The notes: a model not told the origin generated them from the letters alone. A stretch of DNA of 64,000 nt from Adiantum capillus-veneris (GCA_014529385.2 CM043967.1:86479278-86543277), one strand, 5' to 3'. Counted from the first letter of the stretch, positions 12,945 through 25,252 are shown. Made by a program: numbers and translations.

Positions 12945-13080
12945 CGCTAGCAGTGCGATGCTCATATGTTAAAATCCACGCCATCGCTATGCTCGTCCTA
13001 TGCTTGTCGCTATATGTGTCGCTATAGTCTTTGTTGCATAGCGATGCTCATAACAACGAGCATAGCAACGCCGACAGGGG
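12945..13080. repeat. Left subterminal repeats of CACTA element
   Basis: Several short motifs in both orientations (AGCGACG, ATCGCTATG, GTCGCTAT, TAGCGATG). In CACTA elements such motifs bind the TNPA-type protein. That role is inferred here from family knowledge. Confidence 0.8.
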
Positions 13081-13160
13081 TACAAAATAAACCGAGAGCT
13101 CCAAAAATGCAGATCTCATATCTGAGTTTCGACGCTCTAGCGAAACGGGTAAACCCACGC

Positions 13161-13184
13161 CTCTCTCTCTCTCTCTCTCTCTCT

Positions 13185-13261
<77 letters not shown>

Positions 13262-13349
13262 CCTCCCCCCCAACACACACACACACACACACACACGAAG
13301 AGAGGAGAGGAAGGAGATCCAGGTATGCCCCCCCCCCCCCCCCCCCCCC

Positions 13350-13386
<37 letters not shown>

Positions 13387-13415
13387 AGAGAGGAGAGGAA
13401 GGAGATCCAGGTATT
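13161..13415. repeat. (CT)n, 73-bp poly(C), (CA)n and duplicated unit
   Basis: (CT)n at about 13161-13184 runs into an unbroken 73-bp C tract (13186-13258), then (CA)n. A unit of poly(C)-(CA)n-GAAGAGAGGAGAGGAAGGAG is repeated with a second, 22-bp C run at 13328-13349. The sequence lies inside the CACTA element. The deletion derivative has a single unit with a 19-bp C run. Confidence 0.95.
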
Positions 13416-13429
13416 CTCCTTCCTTCCCC

Positions 13430-13433
13430 TCTT

Positions 13434-13468
<35 letters not shown>

Positions 13469-13475
13469 TTGTGTC

Positions 13476-13533
<58 letters not shown>

Positions 13534-13636
13534 TAAACACATGCATAAACAAAACACACACACACATATTGAATATACAAAAAATTACACACACATGCAT
13601 AAACAAAGAATGCATACACACACACATTGAGAGAAG

Positions 13637-13692
<56 letters not shown>

Positions 13693-13743
13693 GAGAGAGA
13701 TAAAGTAAAGAGAGAGAATATATGAGAGAGAGATATATATAAA

Positions 13744-13774
<31 letters not shown>

Positions 13775-13836
13775 TAAAGTAAAGAGAGAGAATATATGAG
13801 AGAGAGAGAGAGAGAGAGAGATAAGAGGAGAAAACA

Positions 13837-13886
<50 letters not shown>

Positions 13887-13900
13887 GAGAGAGAGATAAA
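13430..13900. repeat. Long (CT)n/(GA)n-rich block in CACTA element
   Basis: Successive arrays of CT, CA and GA broken by short spacers, ending about 13898. Ser-Leu or Arg-Glu open frames through it are compositional artefacts. Confidence 0.95.
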
Positions 13901-13914
13901 AAGTAGAGAAAATA

Positions 13915-14360
13915 TGAAGTAATGAAATGTTATATTAAGATTTAGGGTTAGGTTAGATTTAAAATTACATTTAAGGTTAGGTTACATTAAGATCTAAGAT
14001 TAGGTTAGACTACATTTAACTTATATCTATAATTTATGCTAAATTTAAAATTATGTTAGATTAGATTTAGATTTATGGTGAGTTTAAGATTAGATTAGAT
14101 TTAGATTTATGTTAGATTTAAGATTAGCTAGTTTAGATTTAAGATTAGATTAGATTTTAGGGTATGTCAATGAAGGGGGAGTTCCAGCTAAGCTCAAGGC
14201 TTTGTCCAAAGAGAAAACACTAGGTACATAATGCAATGAACTATCCCATCAGAATCTGACACCTATTAACTCACCCACTAACCATGTTCAATTCGCTCAG
14301 AATCACCATATGTTCAATTAGGTTAGATTTAAGATTAGATGTTGGATTTAGTTTTTATAT
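13915..14360. repeat. Degenerate TTAGATTTAAGATTAGATTAG repeats
   Basis: Irregular repetition of TTAGATTTA, AAGATTAG and GGTTAGG units within the CACTA element, interrupted at about 14163-14315 by unique sequence. A homologous block lies in the deletion derivative at 43290-43700. It resembles but is not a telomere array. Confidence 0.8.
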
Positions 14361-14769
14361 TAAAGTCTACCTTCGGGATTACGAAATTTTTTTGGAGTTA
14401 GGCCAACAGTGATCCCTCTCTTCCTCTCTACGGATGCGACCTTAAGCTGGAAATCTTTCAACAACATGATACTCAGATTGGAGGCCAACATGTAATGTGC
14501 ACAGTAATCCCTCGAACAAGGATTTGCTGTGGAGAGATATTAAGATGCTGTGAATTGCTACAGCTAAAGAAGAGGCAAAGGGTTTTTTTCCACTACATGC
14601 AAGCATTGCCATGTAGACGTGGGTGTGTAGATTTCTCGTACCCACAAATATAGGCATTCACCAATAAAGACGAGATTATAACCCGGTGGTTCTGATCTCC
14701 GTGCACCTCTAGACCGAGGTGTGCGGGGATTGGACATGACTAGAGAATGTGAGATAGTTTACAATGTGA

Positions 14770-14770
14770 T

Positions 14771-14819
<49 letters not shown>
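14770..14819. repeat. (GA)n microsatellite in CACTA element
   Basis: GA array of roughly 24 units, followed by AAAGACGGAGGATGCC, which is shared with the deletion derivative. Confidence 0.95.
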
Positions 14820-14821
<2 letters not shown>

Positions 14822-15119
14822 AAGACGGAGGATGCCAATAGAAGATTATGTCCAGGTTAAAAGGTTTTTACATTCATTATGAGTAGTGACGCCGATGTGG
14901 GGCCGTCCAACTGAAACACCTATCTCTCAACAAGGATCTTATGTCCTTGTAATCAATGCAAACATGCTTGGTGACTGACGAGACGTGTTTCTTTGCAGCA
15001 TGTTCGCCAATTTGGCGAGTTTGATCCATCTATTATAGATCAAGTTTTTGCCAATTATAACTCGTTGGACTCTGACAGTGACCAATAGGCAACAATCTTG
15101 CATCCCAATAGTCGTATTC

Positions 15120-18100
15120 GCAGGTGCTTTGGTCAAGTAGCATACGTGAGCCACAAGATGTAGCCTCTGACAGCTTGGAGGATGATCATGCAGACCACAT
15201 TCCCAATGAGGCTATGTTTGAGCCTGAGATTGATGGAATGATCGAGACGATCATGGATTCAGAAAGGCTTATCTATTATTATATGTAAAGTGAAGCCAAT
15301 ACGCCATTGTATGATGGAGCACGTGTGTCTAGATTGAAGGTGCTTCAAGTTCTTCTCAACATGCAGGCAAAGTTTGGATGGAGTGACACTAGTGTCACAA
15401 TGCTTTTTAGGTGATCTATTACAGTTTGTTTAGTACTACAATAAAAAACTTTAGATGTATAATGATATGATAGATTACTTATACGTGTATCACATTTTTT
15501 TCGCTGTGTAGATGCTCAAAGAGCACATATTGCCAACTAATAATGTGATGCCAGATTCCAGAGAGAAATCAAGAAAGATCTTGTGAAACTTGGAGATGGA
15601 TTACAATTCAATTTACGCTTGTGCTAATGACTGCATTCTTTTCAGAGGGGAATACATAGACATGAAGAAGTGTCCGAAATGTGATTCTGAGAGATATGGA
15701 GTAGATCTCCATGGACAAAAAATTCCACAAAAGGTGTTGTGACACTTTCCTCTACTTCCTCGCATCAAGCATTTCTTTGAATGTAAGTCCATGGCCGCCC
15801 TAGCATCATGGCAGGAGGAGAATAGATCTTTGGATGGTGTGCTACGGATTCCTACAGATTGTGCAGCTTGGAAACATATAGACAACACATGGCCGGATTT
15901 TGTTAGGGAAGCTCAAAATTTGTGCATAGGCTTGGCTATGGATGGCGTAAATCCATTTGGTCAGAGGTCAACATCTTACAGTGTATGGCCCATTGTCATC
16001 GTCAACTACAACATTCCCCCGTGGTTGACTACCAAGAAAGGGCACCTGTTTCTAAGCTTGATAGTGCCGGGGCGGTATAAAGTGAAGAATATTGATGTGT
16101 ATCTTCGTCCACTATTGGAAGAGCTACAATAATTGTGGATTGGCATAGAAGTGGTGGATATGAGCCGACACATAGGTCGACGCAATGCTTGGATCAGAGG
16201 CATTCTAATGTTGACCATGCATGACTATCCCAGACTAACAGAATGCTCAGGTGATTTATACTCAAACTCAAACACTATAAATCTTGGTTTTTCTCAAGCT
16301 TATCTATTGTCATGTGTATACATGCAGGGCCTCAAACAAGGGGATACGGAGCATGTGTCACATGTGGAACTAGACTTAATGCACGTCGGGTGCCCTCACT
16401 GAAGAAGCAAATCTACGAAGGTCATCAAGCACATCTTTATAGAGAATCATGAGTTACGCGATGGTTTTTTGGGAAGAGAGCCACCGAGGATGTCTACACA
16501 AGCATGGTTAGAGCTGAAGGAGATGTGTGATGACGGTTTACCCAGGGATGAAGAGACTCTCTCTATGGTAGGAGTTACCATATTGGCCCAGACTCATGAT
16601 CAATCACTTGCTCAATCCAATGCACATATTCAAGAATGTGGGTAACCTGCTGTGGGACCATCTAATCGGAAAGAATGATACTTTAGGAGCCAGAGTTGAC
16701 CTTAGAAATGTAAATCGTATGGAGCAATATTGACCACAGACACCACCCCATGGGATCAATAAAACTCCCTAAAGCGCCATGGATTTTGACAGGAGCCCAA
16801 GAACGCAAAGTAAAAGAGACCATTCAATCTGTGCGGACCCCCACTGGCATAATGCACTCACTCCGAACGTGTTTCACTAAAGAAGGGAAGCTTACTGGTT
16901 TGAAGTCACACGACTGGCATAAAATGTGTCAGGTATGTTTGAAGTGGAATATATCATAGTGGGAATTGTGTAACAAATTCGTGTGTGGACTTTAATATCA
17001 CTGCTAGACATGTTTTGCAGTTTACTTTACCGGTGGCCATTGAGGGATGTTTGTCTCCTGAGGTCCGTATCACAATCCACAAACTTGCAAAGTTGGTGCT
17101 ATGGATCTCACAAAAGGAGATCCATGTAGACTCCGTATTATTTTCCAAACTAAACACTGTGGAGGTTGTGTGCATGTTTGAGAAACACTTTCCGACTACC
17201 ATGCTAACCATTCAAGTGCATCTTCTTGCACATAGTTGATGAGGTGGAAATAGTTGGCACACTACATTCCAGATGGATGTTCTTTTTAGAACGTTTCATG
17301 AAAACGCTCAAGGGATATGTGCATCAGAAGGCACATTCGGAGGGTAGCATGGCAGAAGGTTGGTTGGTATTAGAGTCCCTAGTCTACATTGGAGAGTGGC
17401 TAGATGGATTTGATAAAGCTTGAGACACGCTATGGCAAACCATAGATGATGAGCACATATCTGGGATTGTCATGTGTAATCTCGGTGTTGAGAAGAAGAT
17501 GACAGAAGATCTAGAGGCTAAAGTCAATCAATTTTTCATGCTTCACAATCCAGTGATGCAAAAGTGGATTTCACAATACGAGGATGCAAAGCAAGAGCAA
17601 CAAAGGATGCGGATCAAGTGGAGATGGGTAGATGACCACCGAGCATTATCCGATGGGTTTGGAGAGCCTACCGACATTCATGAGCTTAATATGGTTGCAC
17701 AACCAATTGAAAAGTGCACAACAGTGCGGTGAAGAAGTGATTGAGGAGGAGTGGGAGTACTCTCGGGGTTGCACGACCAAGGTAAGTTTGCAACGTATGA
17801 TTCGTGGCTTTCTAGATGTTTGAACGGCCACTCATAATCTTTTTTGGTTGTAGTATAAGTCATACACAACAACATGGTGTAGAGATCGACATTTTATGGT
17901 GGAACGGATCGACAAAAAGTGTTTTAAGTATCATGGAAAAATTTGAACAATCTAGTCGACGATGGTCCTCTGATGCAGATCTTGTGGTGGAGGAATTCAC
18001 TTACTTCAGCACGCTACAAGAGATTTTGAGGATCGATTATAGAGGATTTTTTGTGGACTTGTTCGACGTGCAATGGTTCAAGATAAACATGGAGGGTTGC

Positions 18101-18587
18101 AGCTACTGTGCAGAGGAGAGTCTAGTTTCCTTGAGGTGGATTCAACTAAAAAATGGACCGACCTAAGAGACACTTTCGTACTACCTGAGCATTGTGAAAA
18201 AGTAAGTCTGTAATTATTTAACATCCAATTTTAGAAGTTATGTGCCTGGAAGCACTCATGTAAGTTATGTGGATTTGGTAGGTGGTATTTCATCCTACAA
18301 AGTCTGCATCAAATTGGTGGTATGTCATAGAGGTAGCCCCTTATAGTGCATGGATGGATGAGAGCTACCGTGTGTGAATCACAGTGGCATTAATGGAGGA
18401 GATTGGAGAGGATGCTCAGTCAGAAGCCACTGAGATTGTGCCAGACGAGCATCAAGCTACTACTCTCTATGGGGTGCATGCAGAGGATCTACACAATGAA
18501 ATGGAGGACATCTGCCTAAACAGAGAGCTCTATATAAACATAGGGAGTTATGCTGAGCTATGCGAGGATGAGAGAGAGACCTCTTAA
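15120..18587 (+). pseudogene. CACTA TNP2-like transposase (Transposase_21 family), broken
   Basis: Multi-exon transposase remnant. The N-terminal PLYDGARVS...GWSDTSV motif (about 15300-15410) is typical of TNP2 proteins. An intron at about 15411-15511 joins it to MLKEHILP. The core (about 15600-16132) shows ACANDCILFRGEY, KKCPKCDSERY, AWKHID, GLAMDGVNPFG and IDVYLRPLLEEL, which are hallmarks of the catalytic domain that cuts the CACTA ends. Downstream are DUF4218-like stretches (GLKSHDWHKMCQ, intron 16932-17019, then FTLPVAIEG, LHSRWMFFLERFMKTLKGYV) and a DUF4216-like stretch (about 17990-18165, FFVDLFDVQWFKI). In-frame stops (for example TAA at 16132-16134) and several frame changes inactivate it. 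Confidence 0.93.
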
Positions 18588-18860
18588 ATCCATAAACACT
18601 GTATTTGAACAATTTTGCTCCATTTTATAATATATGTTGTATTCACGTGGCTTTTTGTCCATTCGTGTCTATATGCTATACTTGAGAAATTTAAATTGTG
18701 TTTAATCCTCATCGCTTCCACTCCAAGCCGAAGGAGTCCTCAAAGGACAGGTAGATCTTGCTCTTCTTATGAAGAAGCAGGAAGCATGCATCGCTACTCG
18801 CTAAGGTTTAATTTGAAGCCAAATTGTATTCCTCGTCACAGGAATCCCTCCCCCTTCATA

Positions 18861-18867
<7 letters not shown>

Positions 18868-18922
<55 letters not shown>
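18868..18922. repeat. (CT)n microsatellite in CACTA element
   Basis: About 27 CT units, flanked by AGGAATCCCT on both sides. The same flanks frame a CT array in the deletion derivative (44510-44558). Confidence 0.95.
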
Positions 18923-18924
<2 letters not shown>

Positions 18925-19026
18925 ATAGGAATCCCTTCCCCTATTATCTATAGTATACATTATAACTTGTCCATATTTTCTTCTCATTTAAAATTAAGAT
19001 TAAATGTATGTGTGTTTAATGCAGGT

Positions 19027-20338
19027 ATGGATGATGATGAGGTTCTTTCTTCTTTGTCACCCCAGCAGAGGAGGTGGTAGAGGAGTGTCATCGCTCTGGA
19101 GCACCATCATGTCGTTCCAATCCTTCAGCATCTCCCTCTGTTTCAAAGAATTCAACGCGCTCTGAGACTTCGGTGTTGACGAGACAATCTTCACACTCTT
19201 CTAGGCACCATCACTCTAGTGGTGGCGGCGGCAGTTACTGTGGGGATGCCGTCGCTGATGCCTCGACAACACCTCATGTTCAACGAGGCTCCTTACCCCC
19301 TTCTTTGCCCGTCCCCACACCAGCCATGGCATCGCCATCTACACCAGGTTTTGCGCGGCTATCGGCCGTTCCTGGCTACACACCACTAGCTACTCCTCCG
19401 AGAGTCACCCCAGTCGAAACTCCTCGCTTTGGGGCCCAGACTCCAGTGGAGACACCTGGCATCCATACCCCCATCGAGCTGCCCCTAGAGACACCACTCG
19501 AGACCCCTGCCGAGACACCGAGGTTCACGCGTCACAGGCGAGAGGACTTACTATACTCGATCGACATTAGTGGCGGCATCATCTTGGATGATGAAGGCAA
19601 GAAGGTGATCTCATGCATGCACAATCTTTGCTCTCAGGTGTTTCAACATTGCATACTAAACATTTGGAGTGAAGTGCCAAATGAATTAAAAGACAGAGTC
19701 ATCAGCATGCTGCATGACGAGTTTCCCGTGTCAAGTCGGGATGAGCGCTTCAATGAAGTCCTGATGAAGGTTTGAATGTGCGAATAGTGCAAGCACAAGC
19801 GTTCTATAGTACAAAAAGCAATAAAGCATGGGTGGAACAAACCAGATTGGCTGGCCAAAGAAGATTGGAAGAATGCAAAGCGCGCAGTGCATGAGAATCT
19901 TGACAAGTGGAAGCAACAAAAAGAGGTAGCCAAAGCGCGAGTAGAGGCAGGGAGCTCGCACCACTTGAGGAGCGGCGGGTGGGCATCGGTTGAGGCCGAT
20001 TTTGTAAGTGTTTTTGCATTGCTCTTTAGGTTTAGTAGTTACATCTATTTGTACTTTTAAATTCTAACATAATGTATTCTTTGTATGTTTTAAACAGTGG
20101 TCGATGATAGGACGTAACCCCACCCGTGTGGGCAGAAAGGGCTTAAACACCCTGATGGACATTCTCAGTTCTCACGGCGGCATGGTTAATATTTCACTCT
20201 ACTCTTTTACATTTGTTGTATTTGAATGATAAGCTGAGAAAATAAATTGTTTTGTAATTATATGTTTATAAGTCTTATTGTTTTTTTCTGCAGAATCTGA
20301 CAGATACGCCGCTTGGACGCGATGAGACGTCTGATTAG
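19027..20338 (+). pseudogene. CACTA TNPA/Ptta-like DNA-binding protein, broken
   Basis: Second CACTA gene. The N-terminal half is Ser/Pro/Thr-rich with a run of PxETP repeats (VTPVETPRFG, TPVETPG, LETPLETPAETP) and a SSGGGGSYCG segment. The C-terminal half (about 19550-20003) has IWSEVPNELKDRVISMLHDEF and a basic, Lys/Trp-rich region (PDWLAKEDWKNAKRAVHENL) like plant Ptta/En-Spm transposase-associated proteins, which bind subterminal repeats. Two introns with clean GT-AG borders (about 20004-20097 and 20185-20293) precede the last codons and the TAG at 20336-20338. Damage: a frame change near 19075, TGA at 19774 and TAG at 19786. A related, different copy is at 46162-46943. Confidence 0.82.
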
Positions 20339-20759
20339 ACGATATCAGTCTAGCCGTAGCAAGATAGCACTAGTTTTCTTTGGTCATAGCATGTATAATG
20401 AGATGACGTGTGTACATCTTTTTGTAACTATTGAAAAACAATGTATTTTCTCAAACCAATGACAATTGTGTTGTAACTATTACATTTTCAAAGCTTAACA
20501 ATCAAGTGATTTTTCCTATGATGTGTATAATTTTGTCATTGATTTACTTTTGTCAATTTTGTATCTTTATTCTGCAAACAATGCTATGCATGATGGAGTT
20601 AATGGTTATATTGTCTTGTGGGTGACAACTTTGGGTCTATACCTTGCACTTTCTTTCAAAGGTGAATCTGTGCTTATCTTGGATTCATTTAGGTATACTT
20701 TATTATGGAAACAATCAATATGGTTGATGGGTGGCAAGGCATTCAATGCTCTGCCACCC

Positions 20760-20985
20760 AAAAAATTTTACTCTCGGGCGTCGCTATAAGTGTCTCTATA
20801 TAAGGTTCTGCAATGTTGCTATGAGCGTTGCTACAGAAGGACTGCAATCGTCGCTATAGGCGTCATTATTTAGCGACACATATAGTGATGCCTATAGCAA
20901 CGTTCCCGTAGTGACGCTTTTAGCGACGCCGACGAGTAAAAAAACCCAATGTATTTCCGTTGCTAAAAGCATCACAAGTGCACAA
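20760..20985. repeat. Right subterminal repeats of CACTA element
   Basis: Repeated CGTCGCTATA, GTTGCTATGAGCG and TAGCGACG motifs mirror those at the left end. Confidence 0.8.
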
Positions 20986-20999
20986 AACCTCTTGTAGTG
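20986..20999 (-). repeat. Right terminal inverted repeat of CACTA element
   Basis: AACCTCTTGTAGTG, the exact complement of the left end, followed by the GGA duplication. Confidence 0.96.
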
Positions 21000-21002
21000 G
21001 GA

Positions 21003-22467
21003 GATGCGGCCCAAATTTTCACTTTTTAGAGAGCTTTAATGCTAGAAGCTAGAGTTATGCAACATGGTGCTACCTTTCTTCAATTGTTAAAAATAACTGC
21101 AGAATTAGAGTTGAAATTTTACTAGTTTATAAGTTGAACACTCATGTTTTTCTTTGACATAGAAGTTTACATTCTTGTGGATCAAGATTTCATGGATTTT
21201 GAGCTGCAAATAGCATTTTATAGGGGCTGAAGTTTAAAAGATTTTTATGGAGGAAATGTGTTGGATCAATATTCAAAAATCAAGTAGATATGCATGGCTA
21301 ATTGTTTCACATGGTGTTTCATCTGGGTGAAACATGAATATTGGTAGCTCTTGTTGATATGTAGATACATGGAGTTTATAATCCTTTTTGGTAGATAGTC
21401 TACATTAGATAATGTAGATGAATGCCTAATACAATGGATATGTCAACCCCAATCAAGGTAAGTATACATTGGTGAGTTAGAAACCCCAAGCTATTTTTTG
21501 ATACTTTCCTTTGTTAGGAATTATGTGCAAAATTCTTGAAATAAGAGTATTTTCCATTGTTTCTAAAAGAGACTTAATCCTCATGTGAGGGTCTCGGATG
21601 AGATGACATTGGACTAGACTTTTGAAAATTTATCCAAATTGCAAAGGAGATATTATCAAAAATTTTGGAATACAAACATTATAGTAAAAAAATGATTCAA
21701 AGTCAAAGAAAAATACTTGATCAATGCTAGGTTGTTAGTCTTTATTTTAATTTTTGACAGCGATAACAAGGGGGAGGGGTCTTTGACACATGTCTTCCCA
21801 ATTAATGCCAATACTGATGGACTTGGAATTTTTGGATGGTGGCAGGTAAGATGCTCCTTCCTTGGAATTATGACAAAAATTGCAGCAGTAGCAGGAGATC
21901 ATCCAGCGTTTGTTTATTTTTTATCATTGATAGATAGCCCTTGTATACACCTCTTTGATACTTGTAATACAAAGTGTGTCATACTATATGATTAAATGTA
22001 AATTGTAAACTTATCTTTATCAAGTCTATAGGTTACTTCTTGGTTACTATAAATGCATGTTTTTTTAGCTTTTATAAACACATTATCTGGTCTCTAGTCC
22101 CATTGTATGGTTCAATAGTTTGTACAGTAGATAACTCAATCTTAAACACACACACACACCCCTATATGTGGTGGGTGGATATCAGCTTGACTGGAGCTCA
22201 TGTGTGCATAAACATATGACTTGCCATTGTGGCATAGTAGTTGACAAATTGGTGTTGCGTTCAAAAGACCACCCAGGTTGATGCAAGTACATAACAAGTA
22301 GTCTCCTTTTTCTCAACCTCTTTAAAGAAAAGTATAGACGGTTACGATTTTTCTCTCTCTCACTCACTCTCTTTATCTCTCTAAGGTCTTGAACTTGAGA
22401 CCATCGAATAGATCTTTGATATCTCATTGGATCATTCCTACAACATGTTAAATTCTCCTCTTATCAA

Positions 22468-22470
<3 letters not shown>
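21003..22470. other. Gene-free stretch with dispersed-repeat pieces
   Basis: 21003-21020 is the displaced remainder of dispersed-repeat copy 2, and 21565-21665 is copy 3 (CCTCATGTGAGGGTCTCGG...TTTGAAAATTTA...AAAGGAGATAT). Otherwise no gene is supported. Confidence 0.5.

Positions 22471-22542
<72 letters not shown>
22471..22542. repeat. Compound (GT)n(GA)n microsatellite
   Basis: (GT)n at 22471-22502 runs into (GA)n at 22503-22542. It lies just beyond the 3' end of a minus-strand LINE-like remnant. Confidence 0.95.
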
Positions 22543-22548
<6 letters not shown>

Positions 22549-22636
22549 TATTGTCCACAGAGGTCAAATATGATCCATGGGACCGGATGCAAAACATTAC
22601 AACGGCATGCTTGTACGTGAAGACATGAGATATATA

Positions 22637-23502
22637 TCAATTAAGGATTGAGGGTCCATCGGGAGGGTAAAAGAAAGGGAACAAAAACCTAAGGGGGAGT
22701 ACTTGAGGGGAGAGCCCCTTTTGAAGTTCGAAACTCCTGAATGATAGTTTACCGCCTTGGTAGACTGCCCATTTACCTTGTTTGCAAGCTTCAAACATCT
22801 TCTTGAGCTCGCCTTTTTTAATTTTGAGTTGATTCCTTGTCAAATCATCATCAATCCAGAGTTTTGTTCCTTTGAGGAGATGGGATTGATGTAGAAACTT
22901 CAACCACTCATCTTTGTTCCTTTGAGGAGATGGGATTGACGTACAAACTTCAACCACTCATCTTTGTGTGTCATTGATCCAAGCGACGGCCTCTGGCTTG
23001 ATGTTGATTGGTTGAAGAATGTCGTTGAGCTTGGTAATTGCTTCTTCAAGGGTGTCCTCAATAGTGCACCACAGCGAGGGAAGCCCATCGATGTGGACCT
23101 TTAGGGAATTATCTTCTTGAAGTCTTTGTTTGCAGAGATTATTTGTTACACAAGTCTTCACTTGGGTGATGGTTTCTGAGTGAGCTTGGCTAACCTTTGC
23201 CTCAACTTCTTTTACCTTGTCTGTGGCAAGGTCAACCATGGAATTGAAGCGTTCTTCTAACTTACTAAGGTGATTTTTGAGGTCAAAATTCTCTTCCATG
23301 ACTCAATCAAGAGCTGCTTGAAGCTGAGTAATGCGACCGAGTTTGCTAGGGGGGCTGCTAGCACCGCTGCAAAACTCGATCGTGTTCTCGCATGCGTCTT
23401 TGGGGTATTCATCCCTATGCTTGGGATGGTATGCAGATCCAAGAAGAACTTAAGAAAAACCCTACAGGAACCATAGACAGGTTCAAGACTCGGGGGGTGC
23501 AC
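22637..23502 (-). pseudogene. LINE (L1-type) ORF1-like remnant
   Basis: Minus-strand pieces read as a coiled coil (LKNHLSKLEERFNSMVDLA, 22958-23299), then an RRM-like segment (VHIDGLPS) and a C-terminal segment with LKGTKLWIDDDLTRNQ, GELKKMFEACKQGKWAVYQG (22637-22957). This order and the IDDDLT...GK.A pattern resemble the RNA-binding ORF1 protein of plant L1-like retrotransposons. No RT or endonuclease is present. A 50-bp tandem duplication (22862-22961) causes the frame change. Low-to-moderate confidence in the family, good confidence that it is a broken repeat gene. Confidence 0.5.
22862..22961 (-). repeat. 50-bp tandem duplication inside LINE-like remnant
   Basis: TTTTGTTCCTTTGAGGAGAT starts at 22862 and, with one difference, 50 bp later. 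Because 50 is not a multiple of three, the duplication shifts the frame. Confidence 0.85.
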
Positions 23503-23979
23503 TATGTAATCATGTTAATGTTTAACGTGAGTTCAAAATGAGGGGTTTTAAAGTTCAAAAATTTTAGGCAATTTAACAGAGATACATTAAAATAAGGGGT
23601 TTTTATATTCAATTTGGAAAAAAATCCTAAAATAAGGAGGCATTTTATTCATTCAAACATGTTAAAAGAGGGGTTATTTTAATACCCTGTGAATGCAGGT
23701 TATATAGGGGGTACTGAATAGTGAACCACTCGAGGTTCAAGAAGAGAAAAACAAAGCAAAAAATGCAAATACCATTTGGATTGGCTCATGGGAGCATTAT
23801 CCGGATGCTGTGTCGAGCAAGACCTATTGTAGGTCAAGCCTTCAGGCCTGCATGTGGGCTGACAGAAGCCACTCTTGCAAACTTGAACATGCCATGACCT
23901 ACTGCGGACCTACTCCCGAACAAGCCACGACCTGCTACAAACCTGTTGCTAAAAATCTGTGGGGCGAATGAGGCCGCAG
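23503..23979. other. Gene-free stretch left of element A
   Basis: No supported gene. The last four bases (23976-23979, GCAG) may be the left target duplication of element A, against GCGG at 41643-41646. Confidence 0.5.
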
Positions 23980-24795
23980 TGTCGTGTTGTGACACGTACA
24001 TAGTGGGAACGCATCCTACAAGAGTTATCTTGTAATTTTTTAGATACATAATTATCTTTCCTATAATGTACATATGAATATTTAAGTATAATAATAAGCT
24101 TTCTATCTCATCCTATTATTTATCTCAAGGGTAACCTATTCTTACTTTACCATAAAAAAATACTATGGGAAAAGCGTCAATAGCTCCGCCTCTTTAACTT
24201 GGGGCAAAAAGCATTGATTCTTTATTTCTACTATCTCATTATCATCTCACACCCTAGCTAGATCCTATATCTAGGGTAAACTCCAATATATATATATTCT
24301 ATGTATTTTTCTTATATTTCTTTTTAAATAGCTACTAGGAGAGAATCAAATCCTAGTGGGACACTAGGTGGCATGATTTCAAAGATACACTTATTTTAAT
24401 GCATTATTGCAAGCATGATTACAAAACTTTATCAAGGAGCAATGTCATGCTTTCATATGGCATGAGGTGTCCTTCGAAATCAAATGAAAGTCTAGGCTAA
24501 GGGGACCACAAGAAGACTTTTTCTGCCAGAAATGGACCCTATTTTGATGAATTTTTTACACAAGGTTCCAATCCAAATTGGAAAACAATTTTAAAATGAA
24601 AATCGTAGCTAATGAGCTGAATTTTCTGTCCATATTTTTACTTTTTTATTTGGAGCCATGGTTGAGGAGATATGATCAAAATACTGGACCCCAATCTGCC
24701 CACATCATGCAGGGACAGCTCATTTCCAACTTTTCCAATTCCTGTTCACACTGGCTCCTCTCTTCTTGTGTAAACCCTTGGGGGTTCCCTTCACC

Positions 24796-24804
24796 TATAA
24801 AAGG
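24796..24804 (+). promoter_or_regulatory. TATA box of element A LTR
   Basis: CTATAAAAGG lies about 0.8 kb into the LTR and is also present in the 3' LTR (40448-40456). Transcription would start about 30 bp downstream, leaving the small ORFs at 25442-25869 in the 5' leader. Confidence 0.7.
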
Positions 24805-25141
24805 GGACCTTTTCTTCTTTGAAAAGAACTCAAGCATTCAAGCCATTGATGAGAGGAATTCTTGAGGGAGTGAGTAGTAATGCCTAATTGTACTTAGCCA
24901 TTAACATAAGCCCAAGCCTACACTTTCTCCTAGAGGAAGACTAACCATTCTTCTACACTATCCTTGGAAAATCAACTCTAATCAAAGAAGGTCTTGCACT
25001 TGGCGTATCAATCAAAGTGGAGTTCTCCCCTCTTCTTCTCTCTCCATCAATAATGGTGCCAAAGGGTTTGTCAAGTAAGATGTGTTCTACATTGATGTTT
25101 TCTTGATTTCTTGTTGTTTTTTTTTTCATCTCTAATCCAAC

Positions 25142-25252
<111 letters not shown>

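Larger units (their letters stand above)
12917..20999 (+). mobile_element. Full-length CACTA (En/Spm-type) DNA transposon
   Basis: 8083 bp bounded by perfect 14-bp terminal inverted repeats (CACTACAAGAGGTT at 12917-12930, its complement at 20986-20999) and a 3-bp target duplication GGA (12914-12916 and 21000-21002). Subterminal motifs of the GTCGCTAT/ATAGCGAC type crowd both ends. It carries a TNP2-like transposase gene and a second, TNPA-like gene, both on the plus strand and both broken. The related sequences at 5754 and 21646 show what the unoccupied site looks like. An internally deleted relative lies at 42689-45260. Confidence 0.96.

Noticed and set aside
12966-13837. Long open frames on both strands (over 240 codons) through 13-13.8 kb
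   Set aside because: They are Ser-Leu, Pro, Gly, Arg-Glu and His-Thr polymers from CT, C, GA and CA arrays inside the CACTA element. No gene.
13915-14360. Telomere-like TTTAGGG repeat
   Set aside because: TTTAGGG appears only sporadically. The dominant unit is TTAGATTTAAG and the same block lies inside both CACTA copies, so it is element sequence and not an interstitial telomere.
19074-19775. Using 19074 as the start of the TNPA-like protein
   Set aside because: The codon there is GTG, not ATG. The nearby ATG is at 19027 in another frame, so a frameshift is more likely than a non-ATG start.
22637-23502. Reading the minus-strand coiled-coil ORFs as a host gene
   Set aside because: Frame broken by an internal 50-bp duplication, stops between pieces, and a motif order like LINE ORF1. 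Treated as a repeat remnant, with limited confidence.
24578-24865. 95-codon ORF in the element A LTR, also in the 3' LTR (40230)
   Set aside because: It spans the TATA box and would lie mostly upstream of transcription start. Its presence in both LTRs is explained by LTR identity.
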